Source of the DNA: Psychrobacter sp. UBA3483
GTDB lineage: Bacteria > Pseudomonadota > Gammaproteobacteria > Pseudomonadales > Moraxellaceae
Length of the DNA: 54,446 nt
Assembly: GCF_002377905.1 (NCBI RefSeq)
Contig: NZ_DFQS01000010.1
Coordinates: 1 to 54,446, forward strand
Direction of reading: 5' to 3'
How positions within the stretch are numbered: the first letter of the stretch is position 1; the number at the start of each line of letters is the position of its first letter. A program made the translations under genes and the position numbers. Below the pieces are notes generated by a model. The model made no database searches, had not been told where the DNA came from, and saw only the letters and a list, made by a program, of their open reading frames with translations. This document shows positions 18,441-26,442 of the stretch, in pieces.

Positions 18441-19568
18441 TTAACGCGCACTCATCTCTGGTACAGGACGCAATTCTTCACCCGTATATTCCGCACTTGG
18501 GCGAATGATACGGTTGTTCGCACGCTGCTCAAACACGTGTGCCGCCCAGCCGGTTAGACGCGAGCAAACAAAGATTGGCGTGAACAGTTTGGTTGGAATG
18601 CCCATAAAGTGATAAGCAGAGGCATGGAAAAAATCGGCGTTACAGAACAGTTTCTTCTCGCGCCACATCACTTCTTCACAGCGTACTGATACTGGGTATA
18701 GCACCTCATCACCAACGTCAGCGGCCAGCTTTTCCGCCCAACCTTTAATAACGACGTTACGTGGGTCTGATTCGCTATAGATGGCATGACCAAAACCCAT
18801 GATTTTGTCTTTACGCGCCAGCATCGCCATCATCTCTTCTTCAGCTTCGTCGGCTGATTTAAAGCCTTCAATCATATCCATCGCTGCTTCATTGGCGCCG
18901 CCATGCAAGTGACCGCGTAATGAGCCAATCGCGCCAGTAATACAAGAGTGGATATCAGATAGGGTAGACGCACACACACGCGCGGTAAAGGTCGACGCAT
19001 TAAACTCATGCTCAGCATAAAGAATGAGCGATACGTTCATAACTTTGGTATGCAGCTCGTTTGGCTTTTCACCTTTGAGCAGATGTAAGAAGTGACCGCC
19101 AATCGTATCATCATCGGTTTCAGTTTCGATACGCACATTGTCGTGGGTAAAACGATACCAGTAATTGATGATAGATGGGAAAACCGCTAGCATACGGTCG
19201 GTTTTATCGTTCTGTTGTGAGAAGTCGGTTTCCATCTCAAGGTTACCAAGCATTGAGCAGCCAGTACGCAGTACGTCCATTGGATGGGCGTCCGCTGGGA
19301 TACGCTCAAGGACGTCCTTTAATGCTTGTGGTAAACCGCGTAAACCTTTCAATTTAGTTTGATAAGCATCAAGCTCGCTTTGGGTTGGCAAGTTGCCATA
19401 AAGTAGCAAATAAGCCACTTCTTCAAAGACGCATTTATCGGCCAATTCTGACACATCATAACCGCGATAGGTCAGACCTGAGCCTGATTTACCGACCGTC
19501 GATAGTGATGTTTTGCCAGCGACCTGACCACGTAGACCTGCGCCTGAAAGTTCTTTTTGTGCTGCCAT
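18441..19568 (-). CDS. prpC: 2-methylcitrate synthase PrpC
   Basis: A 375-residue citrate-synthase-family enzyme condensing propionyl-CoA with oxaloacetate. Active-site regions are clear: GSLRGHLHGGANEAAM with the catalytic His (about residue 222), GFGHAIYSESDPRN with a second His, and the C-terminal RPSAEYTG motif. The length of about 375 and the lack of an N-terminal extension are typical of PrpC rather than GltA. It lies 105 bases downstream of prpB on the same strand. Confidence 0.95.
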   Translation of the reverse strand: MAAQKELSGAGLRGQVAGKTSLSTVGKSGSGLTYRGYDVSELADKCVFEEVAYLLLYGNLPTQSELDAYQTKLKGLRGLPQALKDVLERIPADAHPMDVLRTGCSMLGNLEMETDFSQQNDKTDRMLAVFPSIINYWYRFTHDNVRIETETDDDTIGGHFLHLLKGEKPNELHTKVMNVSLILYAEHEFNASTFTARVCASTLSDIHSCITGAIGSLRGHLHGGANEAAMDMIEGFKSADEAEEEMMAMLARKDKIMGFGHAIYSESDPRNVVIKGWAEKLAADVGDEVLYPVSVRCEEVMWREKKLFCNADFFHASAYHFMGIPTKLFTPIFVCSRLTGWAAHVFEQRANNRIIRPSAEYTGEELRPVPEMSAR

Positions 19569-19673
19569 GTTAAATTCCTTTTGTTGGTAGCTCTTGGTTA
19601 AAAAATAAAGACAACTAAAAAGTGAATAAGCAAAACCAAAGGTAGATGATTTTGCTTATGGTTGACTTAATGC

Positions 19674-20564
19674 TTATTTACTATCGGCAAACAACTTATC
19701 TAGCGTTTGCTCAAACTCATGATAGTTTAAGAAGTCATAAAGCTCCATACGGGTTTGCATGGTGTCGACGACTTTTTCTTGCGTGCCATCATCAAGCAGA
19801 TGCTGATAAACATTCAATGCCGCTTTGTTCATCGCACGAAACGCTGATAATGGATAAAGTACCATATCGACCCCAACGCCATATAGCTGCTCGGTCGTAT
19901 AAAGGTCGGTTTGACCAAACTCAGTCATATTGGCAAGCACTGGAATATCAAGTACGTCGGTAAACTTACGGTACATCTCGATATCGGTCAGTGCTTCAGC
20001 AAAAATCATATCAGCACCGGCCTCGGCAAAGGCAACCGCGCGCTCAACAGCCGCATCAAGCCCTTCAACAGATAAGGCATCTGTACGCGCCATGATAACA
20101 AAATCGTTATCCGCTCTAGCATCAAGCGCCGCTTTTAGGCGGTCAACCATCTCTGAGATGCTAACAATTTCTTTATTTGGGCGATGTCCACAGCGCTTTT
20201 GTGCCACTTGGTCTTCGATATGCACCGCTGCAACGCCGGCTTTCTCCATTTTTTTAATGGTTTGAGCGATATTAAAGGCGCCGCCAAAACCAGTATCAAT
20301 ATCGACCAATAATGGCGTCTCAACTGCATCAGTAATACGGCGCGCATCCTCAAGCACGTTATCAAGGCTGGTCATACCCAAATCAGGCAGACCAAATGAA
20401 GCATTAGCCACGCCTGCACCAGAGAGATATAGCGCTTGATGACCGACTTGGGTTGCCATCATCGCTGTATAAGCATTGATTGCGCCGACAATTTGTAATG
20501 GTTGATTGTTATCGTTTTTTTGTTTTATTGCACTGCGAAAGCGAGCGCCAGCTGAAGAGGTCAT
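19674..20564 (-). CDS. prpB: 2-methylisocitrate lyase PrpB
   Basis: A 296-residue isocitrate-lyase/PEP-mutase superfamily enzyme that splits 2-methylisocitrate to pyruvate and succinate. It has the N-terminal GAINAYTAMMA and LYLSGAGVANASFG segments, the Mg-binding VDIDTGFGG (about residues 89-97) and the catalytic loop QKRCGHRPNK with Cys (about residue 125). The loop reads KRCGH rather than the common KKCGH, a conservative change. It is the first gene of the prpB-prpC-acnD unit. A recognisable promoter lies about 65 bases upstream. Confidence 0.95.
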   Translation of the reverse strand: MTSSAGARFRSAIKQKNDNNQPLQIVGAINAYTAMMATQVGHQALYLSGAGVANASFGLPDLGMTSLDNVLEDARRITDAVETPLLVDIDTGFGGAFNIAQTIKKMEKAGVAAVHIEDQVAQKRCGHRPNKEIVSISEMVDRLKAALDARADNDFVIMARTDALSVEGLDAAVERAVAFAEAGADMIFAEALTDIEMYRKFTDVLDIPVLANMTEFGQTDLYTTEQLYGVGVDMVLYPLSAFRAMNKAALNVYQHLLDDGTQEKVVDTMQTRMELYDFLNYHEFEQTLDKLFADSK

Positions 20565-20626
20565 ATCGTCGTCCTTACGTGGAGGGTAATCTTATCGTGT
20601 AATGAAGGATAAAATTGTTGTGCTTG

Positions 20627-20654
20627 ATTATACCCAATTATCCATGACTGCAAA
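20627..20654 (-). promoter_or_regulatory. Candidate promoter of prpB-prpC-acnD
   Basis: Read leftward, a perfect TATAAT (20632-20627) is preceded 15 to 17 bases earlier by TTTGCAG, which offers several near -35 hexamers. It gives a leader of about 55-60 bases to prpB. The remaining spacer up to 20944 is AT-rich; I see no obvious operator dyad in it. Confidence 0.5.
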
Positions 20655-20875
20655 GCGGTGTTTTGCTAGCTATCATTAATAATTATTTAACCACTTGTAA
20701 TTTTTGCTAAAAACATTCATTTATTGAATAGTAATATCCATTTATTAAACCTTTATGACAATAGTTATTCATATTGCTAAAGTCACAGAGCTTGTAATCT
20801 TAGTTTATTTACAATTAGTTACAAATGGCTGGTTTTTTTGTCAGTCAATCCTTAAAAAAATAATCATTTACCAGT

Positions 20876-20900
20876 AAAAATCCCTCATAGCAGGGCTAAA
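20876..20900 (-). terminator. Possible weak terminator after the Nramp-like gene
   Basis: Read leftward, CCCT-GCTATG-AGGG is followed by ATTTTTA, about 50 bases after the transporter stop codon. The stem has only four pairs, so transcription may partly continue towards prpB. Confidence 0.3.
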
Positions 20901-20944
20901 AGGGCTTTTTACTTCTATCATAGAATCTTGATGGTAAGTATTGC

Positions 20945-22243
20945 TTAACCAATAAATCCTGCAAGGTTGGCAAGGAACAAAAGTGCAAAACCTGTCAAGA
21001 ATATCAACCCTGCAATCGATAAGGCATTCATACCCATTGATAGTTTTTTATGGTTTTTAACCAATGAATAATTAAGCCAACCAAAAATAGGCGCCGAGAC
21101 AAATGCCGATATCATAGCAAACTTCAGCATCGCCCCTAATTGTCCGGTAAAGAAAGTAATAATCACCAATCCGCCACCAATCGCATAAGTGGTCCAAAAA
21201 GCGATTTGTTTTTTATTAATCTCACTTTGACCTTTAATCAAACGCCAGCATTCAGCATTGGCACGCCCATAACCATCAGCGCAGGTAATTGTGGTGCCAA
21301 ACATGCACATAAAGGCGACGAAGGCGACCAGTAGGCGTGACCATTCACCAATGGTGGCGGTATACATGTTAATCAGCTGATTGATATAAGCGCCGCCGAC
21401 CAGTTCAATCTCTTGACCCGAGCCATACTGTACGAACACGCCTAACGCTAAGAAAAACAGCGCTAAAATAGCCGACACTGCATAGCCAACGTTAAAGTCT
21501 AACAAACCTTGGCGGTGAGTGGTATTGTCGGTTTTTCTTTTGGCTGACGTCCACATCGAGGTAATCGCTGCAAACTCAAGTGGCGCTGGCATCCAGCCCA
21601 TCAACGCGACAATAAAGCCCAAGGTCGCAAGATTCCAAGGAGATGCGGCGACAAAATCTGTCACCATAACAGTTGGCTTGCCAGCGGCAATGACCACCGC
21701 GGCGACCGTTGCTGTGGTCAGGGCAATCATAATCCACTTGGTCACGCCATCGAGCAGCTTATAGTGACCAGCAATCAAGAAGAACCATGATACTGCTACG
21801 ATAATCATCGACAAGCTCATGGTTGAGAGCTGCAGTGAGGCGGGCAGCATAAAGCCTAAGATAACCGCTGCAATTAGGGACACCGCACCCGTACTAATCA
21901 CCGCTGATAGGATGGAGAGAATAAAGTAAATCCAAAGATAGGCCCTTGAGCGTTTGGCATAGCCTGCGATTAAACTCTCGCCCGTATCATAAACATAATC
22001 GGTGCCGAAGCGAAAAAACGGATACTTAAAGACGTTGGCTAAAATAATCATAATCGCCAGCTGCCAGCCATAAAGTGCGCCCGCCTGCGTCGATGAAATC
22101 AGATGCGAGCCACCAATAGCAGCAGTCGCCATTAATATACCGGGGCCAAAAATCCGCCAGCTAAATCCTTCTTGCTGGGGAACAGCGTGCCCAGTTGCGC
22201 CATCGTCGGTGGCGCTTGGAGTGTTGAGTGGTTGTGTGGTCAT
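20945..22243 (-). CDS. Nramp-superfamily-like transporter without canonical metal-site motifs
   Basis: A 432-residue membrane protein with about eleven hydrophobic helices of the LeuT/APC fold, similar to Nramp proteins overall (GPGILMATAAIGG..., TQAGALYGWQLAIMIILANVFKYP). The TM1 position that is DPGN in metal-transporting Nramps reads GGSH here, and TM6 reads MPAPLEF where MPH is expected. The ATG at 22243 is chosen because GAGGT lies seven bases upstream. It lies directly upstream of prpB on the same strand. A substrate other than Mn/Fe, perhaps linked to propionate or methylcitrate, is plausible but unproven. Confidence 0.75.
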   Translation of the reverse strand: MTTQPLNTPSATDDGATGHAVPQQEGFSWRIFGPGILMATAAIGGSHLISSTQAGALYGWQLAIMIILANVFKYPFFRFGTDYVYDTGESLIAGYAKRSRAYLWIYFILSILSAVISTGAVSLIAAVILGFMLPASLQLSTMSLSMIIVAVSWFFLIAGHYKLLDGVTKWIMIALTTATVAAVVIAAGKPTVMVTDFVAASPWNLATLGFIVALMGWMPAPLEFAAITSMWTSAKRKTDNTTHRQGLLDFNVGYAVSAILALFFLALGVFVQYGSGQEIELVGGAYINQLINMYTATIGEWSRLLVAFVAFMCMFGTTITCADGYGRANAECWRLIKGQSEINKKQIAFWTTYAIGGGLVIITFFTGQLGAMLKFAMISAFVSAPIFGWLNYSLVKNHKKLSMGMNALSIAGLIFLTGFALLFLANLAGFIG

Positions 22244-22574
22244 GAATACCTCGAAATGGTTAAAACGGCAAAACATCACTTACCTGTGTCAGTTTGCCAG
22301 TGATCATGAGAGAAACGATTTATATAGCATTTAAAATGTAAATATAAAACGATTCATCTTGTATCGACTTTAGCATACTGCTGCTGAGCAGGATAAGGAT
22401 TATTTTAATTATTATTACTAATAGTTTGCATGCCTATTCTTGATGGTTAGCATAATAATTTATGAATATCAAGGGTTAGCGCCAAGTTTTTTTGCCGGTT
22501 CTTTATACCACAATATGCTACCGATAGCTGCCATTTCGCACGATTTAAAGCGCTTCGATATACTTTAATACTCT

Positions 22575-23552
22575 TTACCCTTGCGAGGTAAAACTTTGCT
22601 TACGATAAGTGATACCGCGGCGCTCATAAACTTGGTAAATCGCGCCAAGTAAGTCGGGGATTTTTGGATGGATAAAGTCTTTAAGGGTATGCAGGTAGAT
22701 AGGAGAGGTGGCATTTTCATGCAATAGGCGACGATAAACGATCTGCTCGGTACGCACCGTTTTTAGGCTGGCAGGTACCAAAGTAATGCCTTCGCCCGCG
22801 GCAACCAAACCGAGCGCCACTTGTAAATCGCTGACGGTGGTAGTCATAAATGGTGAGATACCATACTGGGCAAATAGATGCAGCAAAGGCTCAGTCACCG
22901 GCTCAAGAGAAGGCTGATCGTTAGAAGGCTTAACAGGTATGGCGGTCGTCGAAATAGGCAGATGGGTTTGATGGTATAAAATCAAGCGGTTATTTGCCAA
23001 GTCAATCAGACGCTGCTCATCGCTATCGGCGAGCGGATGCGCTTTAGGCAACGCCACCAGATAACGCTCATGACGCAATAGTATTTGCTGAATCCATGGG
23101 TCTTGATGAGCGAAGCGCCCAAAACCTATGTCAATCTCACCGCTTTTTAGGGCGTCAATTTGCTGATAGGAGCTGATGTCCTTGAGATTGACCTCGATAT
23201 CCGGATTAGATTGCTTAAGCTTAGCGATAACCTCGGGTAATAGCCCGTACAGCACCGACGGCACAAAGCCAATATTTAAAGACGCACTTGGCGCAGATAG
23301 GCGCTGGGTCATACTGGTGACGGTATCAATCTCTGTCAGGATGGCGCTGATTTTATCGTAAAAAAATGCACCCGCTTCGGTCAAGTGCAGCGGTCTATGA
23401 TAGCGGTCGATTAATTCTACCCCCATATCAGTTTCAAGCTGCTTGAGCAACCGGCTGAGCGTCGGCTGTGACAATCCCGTCTTGCTAGCAGCTGCGCTAA
23501 AGCTTTTGAGATCAGCGATAGCGATAAAGGCATTGAGCTGTTTTAAATCCAT
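22575..23552 (-). CDS. LysR-family transcriptional regulator
   Basis: A 325-residue LTTR with N-terminal winged HTH (LKQLNAFIAIADLKSFSAAASKTGLSQPTLSRLLKQLE, here cited by position 3-41) and a C-terminal periplasmic-binding-like effector domain from about residue 90. It lies 332 bases upstream of the Nramp-like gene on the same strand and divergent from the 322-aa membrane-protein gene. It is a candidate regulator of the transporter or of the prp genes, which have no other local regulator. The effector ligand is unknown. A low-complexity insertion around residues 195-215 is unusual. Confidence 0.88.
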   Translation of the reverse strand: MDLKQLNAFIAIADLKSFSAAASKTGLSQPTLSRLLKQLETDMGVELIDRYHRPLHLTEAGAFFYDKISAILTEIDTVTSMTQRLSAPSASLNIGFVPSVLYGLLPEVIAKLKQSNPDIEVNLKDISSYQQIDALKSGEIDIGFGRFAHQDPWIQQILLRHERYLVALPKAHPLADSDEQRLIDLANNRLILYHQTHLPISTTAIPVKPSNDQPSLEPVTEPLLHLFAQYGISPFMTTTVSDLQVALGLVAAGEGITLVPASLKTVRTEQIVYRRLLHENATSPIYLHTLKDFIHPKIPDLLGAIYQVYERRGITYRKQSFTSQG

Positions 23553-23814
23553 ATGATGATGCTGACCTGTTTATGATGCTTATTTAATCAGAGAGTGTCG
23601 CTATTTTATACAAATAGCAATGACCTAGCTAAAATTATACTTGAAGGATAGGAGGCGACCCACTATATTGTGTGGCAACGATAGTGTTACAATTTAGCAA
23701 ACAATTGATGTAAATTAGTCATATAGATAAAACGTAAAAAACCATTTATACCTTTATACCTTAATTTTAGCAATTATCTAATTTTTGTGGCATTAACTGT
23801 TCTGGTATCTCTTC

Positions 23815-24783
23815 ATGAGCGATAAAAAAAGCAAGAAAAGCACCGATCTAGAGGCAAATTTAGCTAAAATCGCTAACGCTAAGCCGCGCAGACGCTCACG
23901 TAAAAACGATATTTATGAGCGCTTTATCACGCGCGTCGAAAATGTGGACGGCAATGATAATGAAGAGAGCCGTGAACAAGCTAATGGCATTAGTACCGAC
24001 GGTAGGCTCACACCGCTAAAAAATGCTGATAAACTGTCCTCATACGAGCCTTTGAGTGCAGCGGAGCTTGAATTATTTGCCAGCCAGCAAGAGGATTGGC
24101 AACCAGATAGCAGCCTCGAGGAAACGAGCAGTAAAAGTACAGGGGTTCATTTAGATTTTTCTGATGAAGATGAGCGTCTAGATATAAGTAAGGCAACAAT
24201 CAATAGAGACAACGTGCCTCATGACGCTATGAAAAAAGAGCAAGCGTCTTTTACCAGTACTGACTATGTAGATGATGCCAAGCGCCTTTCTGAAAACTCT
24301 GATGAAAGTATTGATAACGACCATTTGGTAGCACAAAGTCCAACCGCATTTATTCTCTCAAAAAATAGAAAGCTGGCAAGTAGCAAAAAACCGCTCATTA
24401 TTGGTATGATAGTGGGCTCATTATTAATTGCTGCGGTGGTACTAGCCCTTATCTTTACGGGGGTCTTATCAACGTCAACCACAGCGCCTGCACCTGTACC
24501 TGTACCTAAGGTGGTGGCATCTGATAACGCTGGCACGTCGAACGGTGCCAATAACAGCGAGAGTAATACCGTAAATACAGCAAACAATAATGCCGATAGC
24601 AGCAATCAATCGACGGTAGATACCCAGACCAATATAGCAACCACTGACAACAAAGACGCTAAAAATAAACAAGCCGCCGCTATCAATGATTCAGAAAATG
24701 AATCGACGCCTGAGCCCGCAATCACATACGAGGACTTTAGACAAGAGTCGCAAAGTACCTTGTATCGTGAGACCAATGATTAA
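23815..24783 (+). CDS. Single-span membrane protein with C-terminal DFRQE motif
   Basis: A 322-residue protein of no family I recognise. It has a strongly basic N-terminus (KPRRRSRKN, residues 23-31), an acidic, Ser-rich cytoplasmic region to about residue 190, one membrane helix (about 196-217) and an Asn/Thr/Ser-rich low-complexity outer segment. It ends in EDFRQESQSTLYRETND. The same tail motif occurs twice in the next gene, so the two proteins are related. It is probably type II topology with the motif in the periplasm. It starts 262 bases from the divergent lysR. Confidence 0.72.
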   Translation: MSDKKSKKSTDLEANLAKIANAKPRRRSRKNDIYERFITRVENVDGNDNEESREQANGISTDGRLTPLKNADKLSSYEPLSAAELELFASQQEDWQPDSSLEETSSKSTGVHLDFSDEDERLDISKATINRDNVPHDAMKKEQASFTSTDYVDDAKRLSENSDESIDNDHLVAQSPTAFILSKNRKLASSKKPLIIGMIVGSLLIAAVVLALIFTGVLSTSTTAPAPVPVPKVVASDNAGTSNGANNSESNTVNTANNNADSSNQSTVDTQTNIATTDNKDAKNKQAAAINDSENESTPEPAITYEDFRQESQSTLYRETND

Positions 24784-24795
24784 GCTGAGATAAAA

Positions 24796-24803
24796 GGGGG
24801 GGG
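24796..24803. repeat. G8 homopolymer tract
   Basis: Eight consecutive G lie 13 bases after the stop codon of the 322-aa gene and about 150 bases before the next gene. It is the longest G-run noticed here. Slippage could change promoter spacing, but no promoter is visible around it. Confidence 0.6.
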
Positions 24804-24953
24804 TTGAGCAACAAGTTTGTGTTTTGATACCGTTTATCTGTTAATTCTTACGCTCATCCTAAAAACCATTGCACAATATGACAGTATTTGTATCATTATA
24901 TAAAAGACGCGGTGATATCGCGCTAATCCAATATATTGATAGGGTATTGACCT

Positions 24954-25442
24954 ATGAACAGCTCAACCAATGATATTCATTTTGATAGTGCGGTAGAATT
25001 TACCAACAGTGATAAATCATCAAAGGGTGAGTTATTTAGCCATGCCAAATTCTTAAGCGTTATCGGTATCTTTTGTGCTGTATTCTTAGTTGCTGTATTT
25101 GCCTTCGACTATTTCCTTGTTCAAGGGTCGCAGACACAAAAAGTGATGAACGATGCTTCAGTTAAGCAGGCGCCATCTACCAATCAAGCGCATGCGACAG
25201 TAGCCACCAGCCTTGAGCCTATTGAAAGACAGTATGCACATCTAGAAAATAATACACGAGCCAGTAAAACAGTACTTAGCGAGAATGACTTTAGACAAGA
25301 GGCACAAAGCATGGTGTTTCGCGATGAAGGGAAACAGCCTACAACCTTACAAGCTCAGGTAATAGAAGTGAACGCTGCCATCAGTAATGAGGATTTTAAA
25401 GTAGAAGCCGAGCAGGTGTTATACCGTGATGAGAGTAAGTGA
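24954..25442 (+). CDS. Single-span membrane protein with two DFRQE-type motifs
   Basis: A 162-residue protein with a short N-terminal cytoplasmic segment, one membrane helix (about residues 28-51, FLSVIGIFCAVFLVAVFAF) and a periplasmic-type tail. The tail has two copies of a motif: NDFRQEAQSMVFRDEGK (about 117-133) and EDFKVEAEQVLYRDESK at the very C-terminus. The upstream gene ends with a third copy. It is likely paired with that gene. No enzymatic motif; function unknown. Confidence 0.72.
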   Translation: MNSSTNDIHFDSAVEFTNSDKSSKGELFSHAKFLSVIGIFCAVFLVAVFAFDYFLVQGSQTQKVMNDASVKQAPSTNQAHATVATSLEPIERQYAHLENNTRASKTVLSENDFRQEAQSMVFRDEGKQPTTLQAQVIEVNAAISNEDFKVEAEQVLYRDESK

Positions 25443-25512
25443 CCCTCAATAGCCTTGTTTAATCAACCGCAATCCTTGGTCTTAATTAACAAGACTTTAT
25501 CAAAGATAACCT

Positions 25513-25540
25513 CATCAAAAAAACACCATCAAAAAAACAC
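25513..25540. repeat. Two tandem 14-bp copies of CATCAAAAAAACAC
   Basis: Exact tandem duplication between the convergent 162-aa gene and the paaX-like gene. It may have arisen by slippage. No clear terminator stem was found in this interval. Confidence 0.7.
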
Positions 25541-25551
25541 CGCTGGCAAGC

Positions 25552-26352
25552 CTAATCCACCTTCACCGTATTTGCCGCAAAAAACGCTAACCATAGACGG
25601 CGACCTTCATCATTGAAGCGCCGTACCGTATCAAAACACTGCTGCCGTGCCGCCTCATCTACTAAAGGGGCAGGTAACAGAGGGTCAAATATCACACTAC
25701 GGATACCGGCATCGCCAAGCATAAATACCTCGCGTAAAGTCGCATCCGCGCTCAAACCATCCTTATTCGCTAACCATTCATTCAATTGAGCAGACATCTC
25801 TTTATAATGGTTTGCCAATTGCATATCTGACCACAGCGCCAAAGCCTTTTCTTGTCTTAACGCATCAAAATCACCAGCCTTAAAGATGATGGCTTCTTCG
25901 TCTAATCCCAAATTTAATAGACGTTTGCGCACGCCATTTATACCGCCGTGTAGATTATTTGGGCGTATATAGAGCCCTTTGTCCAGCTGACGAAATCCTA
26001 ATAAGGATAAAGCGCGGTCACGAGCGCGGAGTATTTTGCGATCGCTGCGCGGCAAACCACCCGTTGCTACTGCTATCCACGAACCATCTGATTTCACGGT
26101 TTTTGTATTGGACGTATGCCATGAAGCCACATCATCGCCTAGTTTTTGCGCTTTAGGGCCCAATCGATAAGTCGCATGTGCGATTGGCTCGGCAAGCTTT
26201 GCTTGGGCCAGGCGTACCATGGTGACGCGAATGCTGTTTTCTGTCATGCCAAATACTGAGCCTGCCAAAATAGCTTCACTAATATTAAGGGTATGGTTAT
26301 CCGCTACCGTCAATAAGCGCATAATGAGCAGACGGGGACTGGGTTTATTCAT
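25552..26352 (-). CDS. PaaX-family transcriptional regulator
   Basis: A 266-residue protein similar to PaaX, the repressor of phenylacetate catabolism. It has an N-terminal winged HTH (SPRLLIMRLLTVAD..., GMTENSIRVTMVRL), a middle YRLGPKAQKL segment and a C-terminal domain with RDRALSLLGFRQLDKGLYIRP and the usual FDPLLPAPLVDEAAR ending. It lies divergent from aidB with 90 bases between starts, so aidB is the likely target. No paa catabolic genes are near. The effector is probably an acyl-CoA, by analogy with PaaX. Confidence 0.82.
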   Translation of the reverse strand: MNKPSPRLLIMRLLTVADNHTLNISEAILAGSVFGMTENSIRVTMVRLAQAKLAEPIAHATYRLGPKAQKLGDDVASWHTSNTKTVKSDGSWIAVATGGLPRSDRKILRARDRALSLLGFRQLDKGLYIRPNNLHGGINGVRKRLLNLGLDEEAIIFKAGDFDALRQEKALALWSDMQLANHYKEMSAQLNEWLANKDGLSADATLREVFMLGDAGIRSVIFDPLLPAPLVDEAARQQCFDTVRRFNDEGRRLWLAFFAANTVKVD

Positions 26353-26442
26353 ATTACATGCCTTGACGAAATAAACAGTATGATGTAATACTGAGTGTTT
26401 TAAAATATTATATATAAGCCGACATCAAGGAAGATAGCAGTT

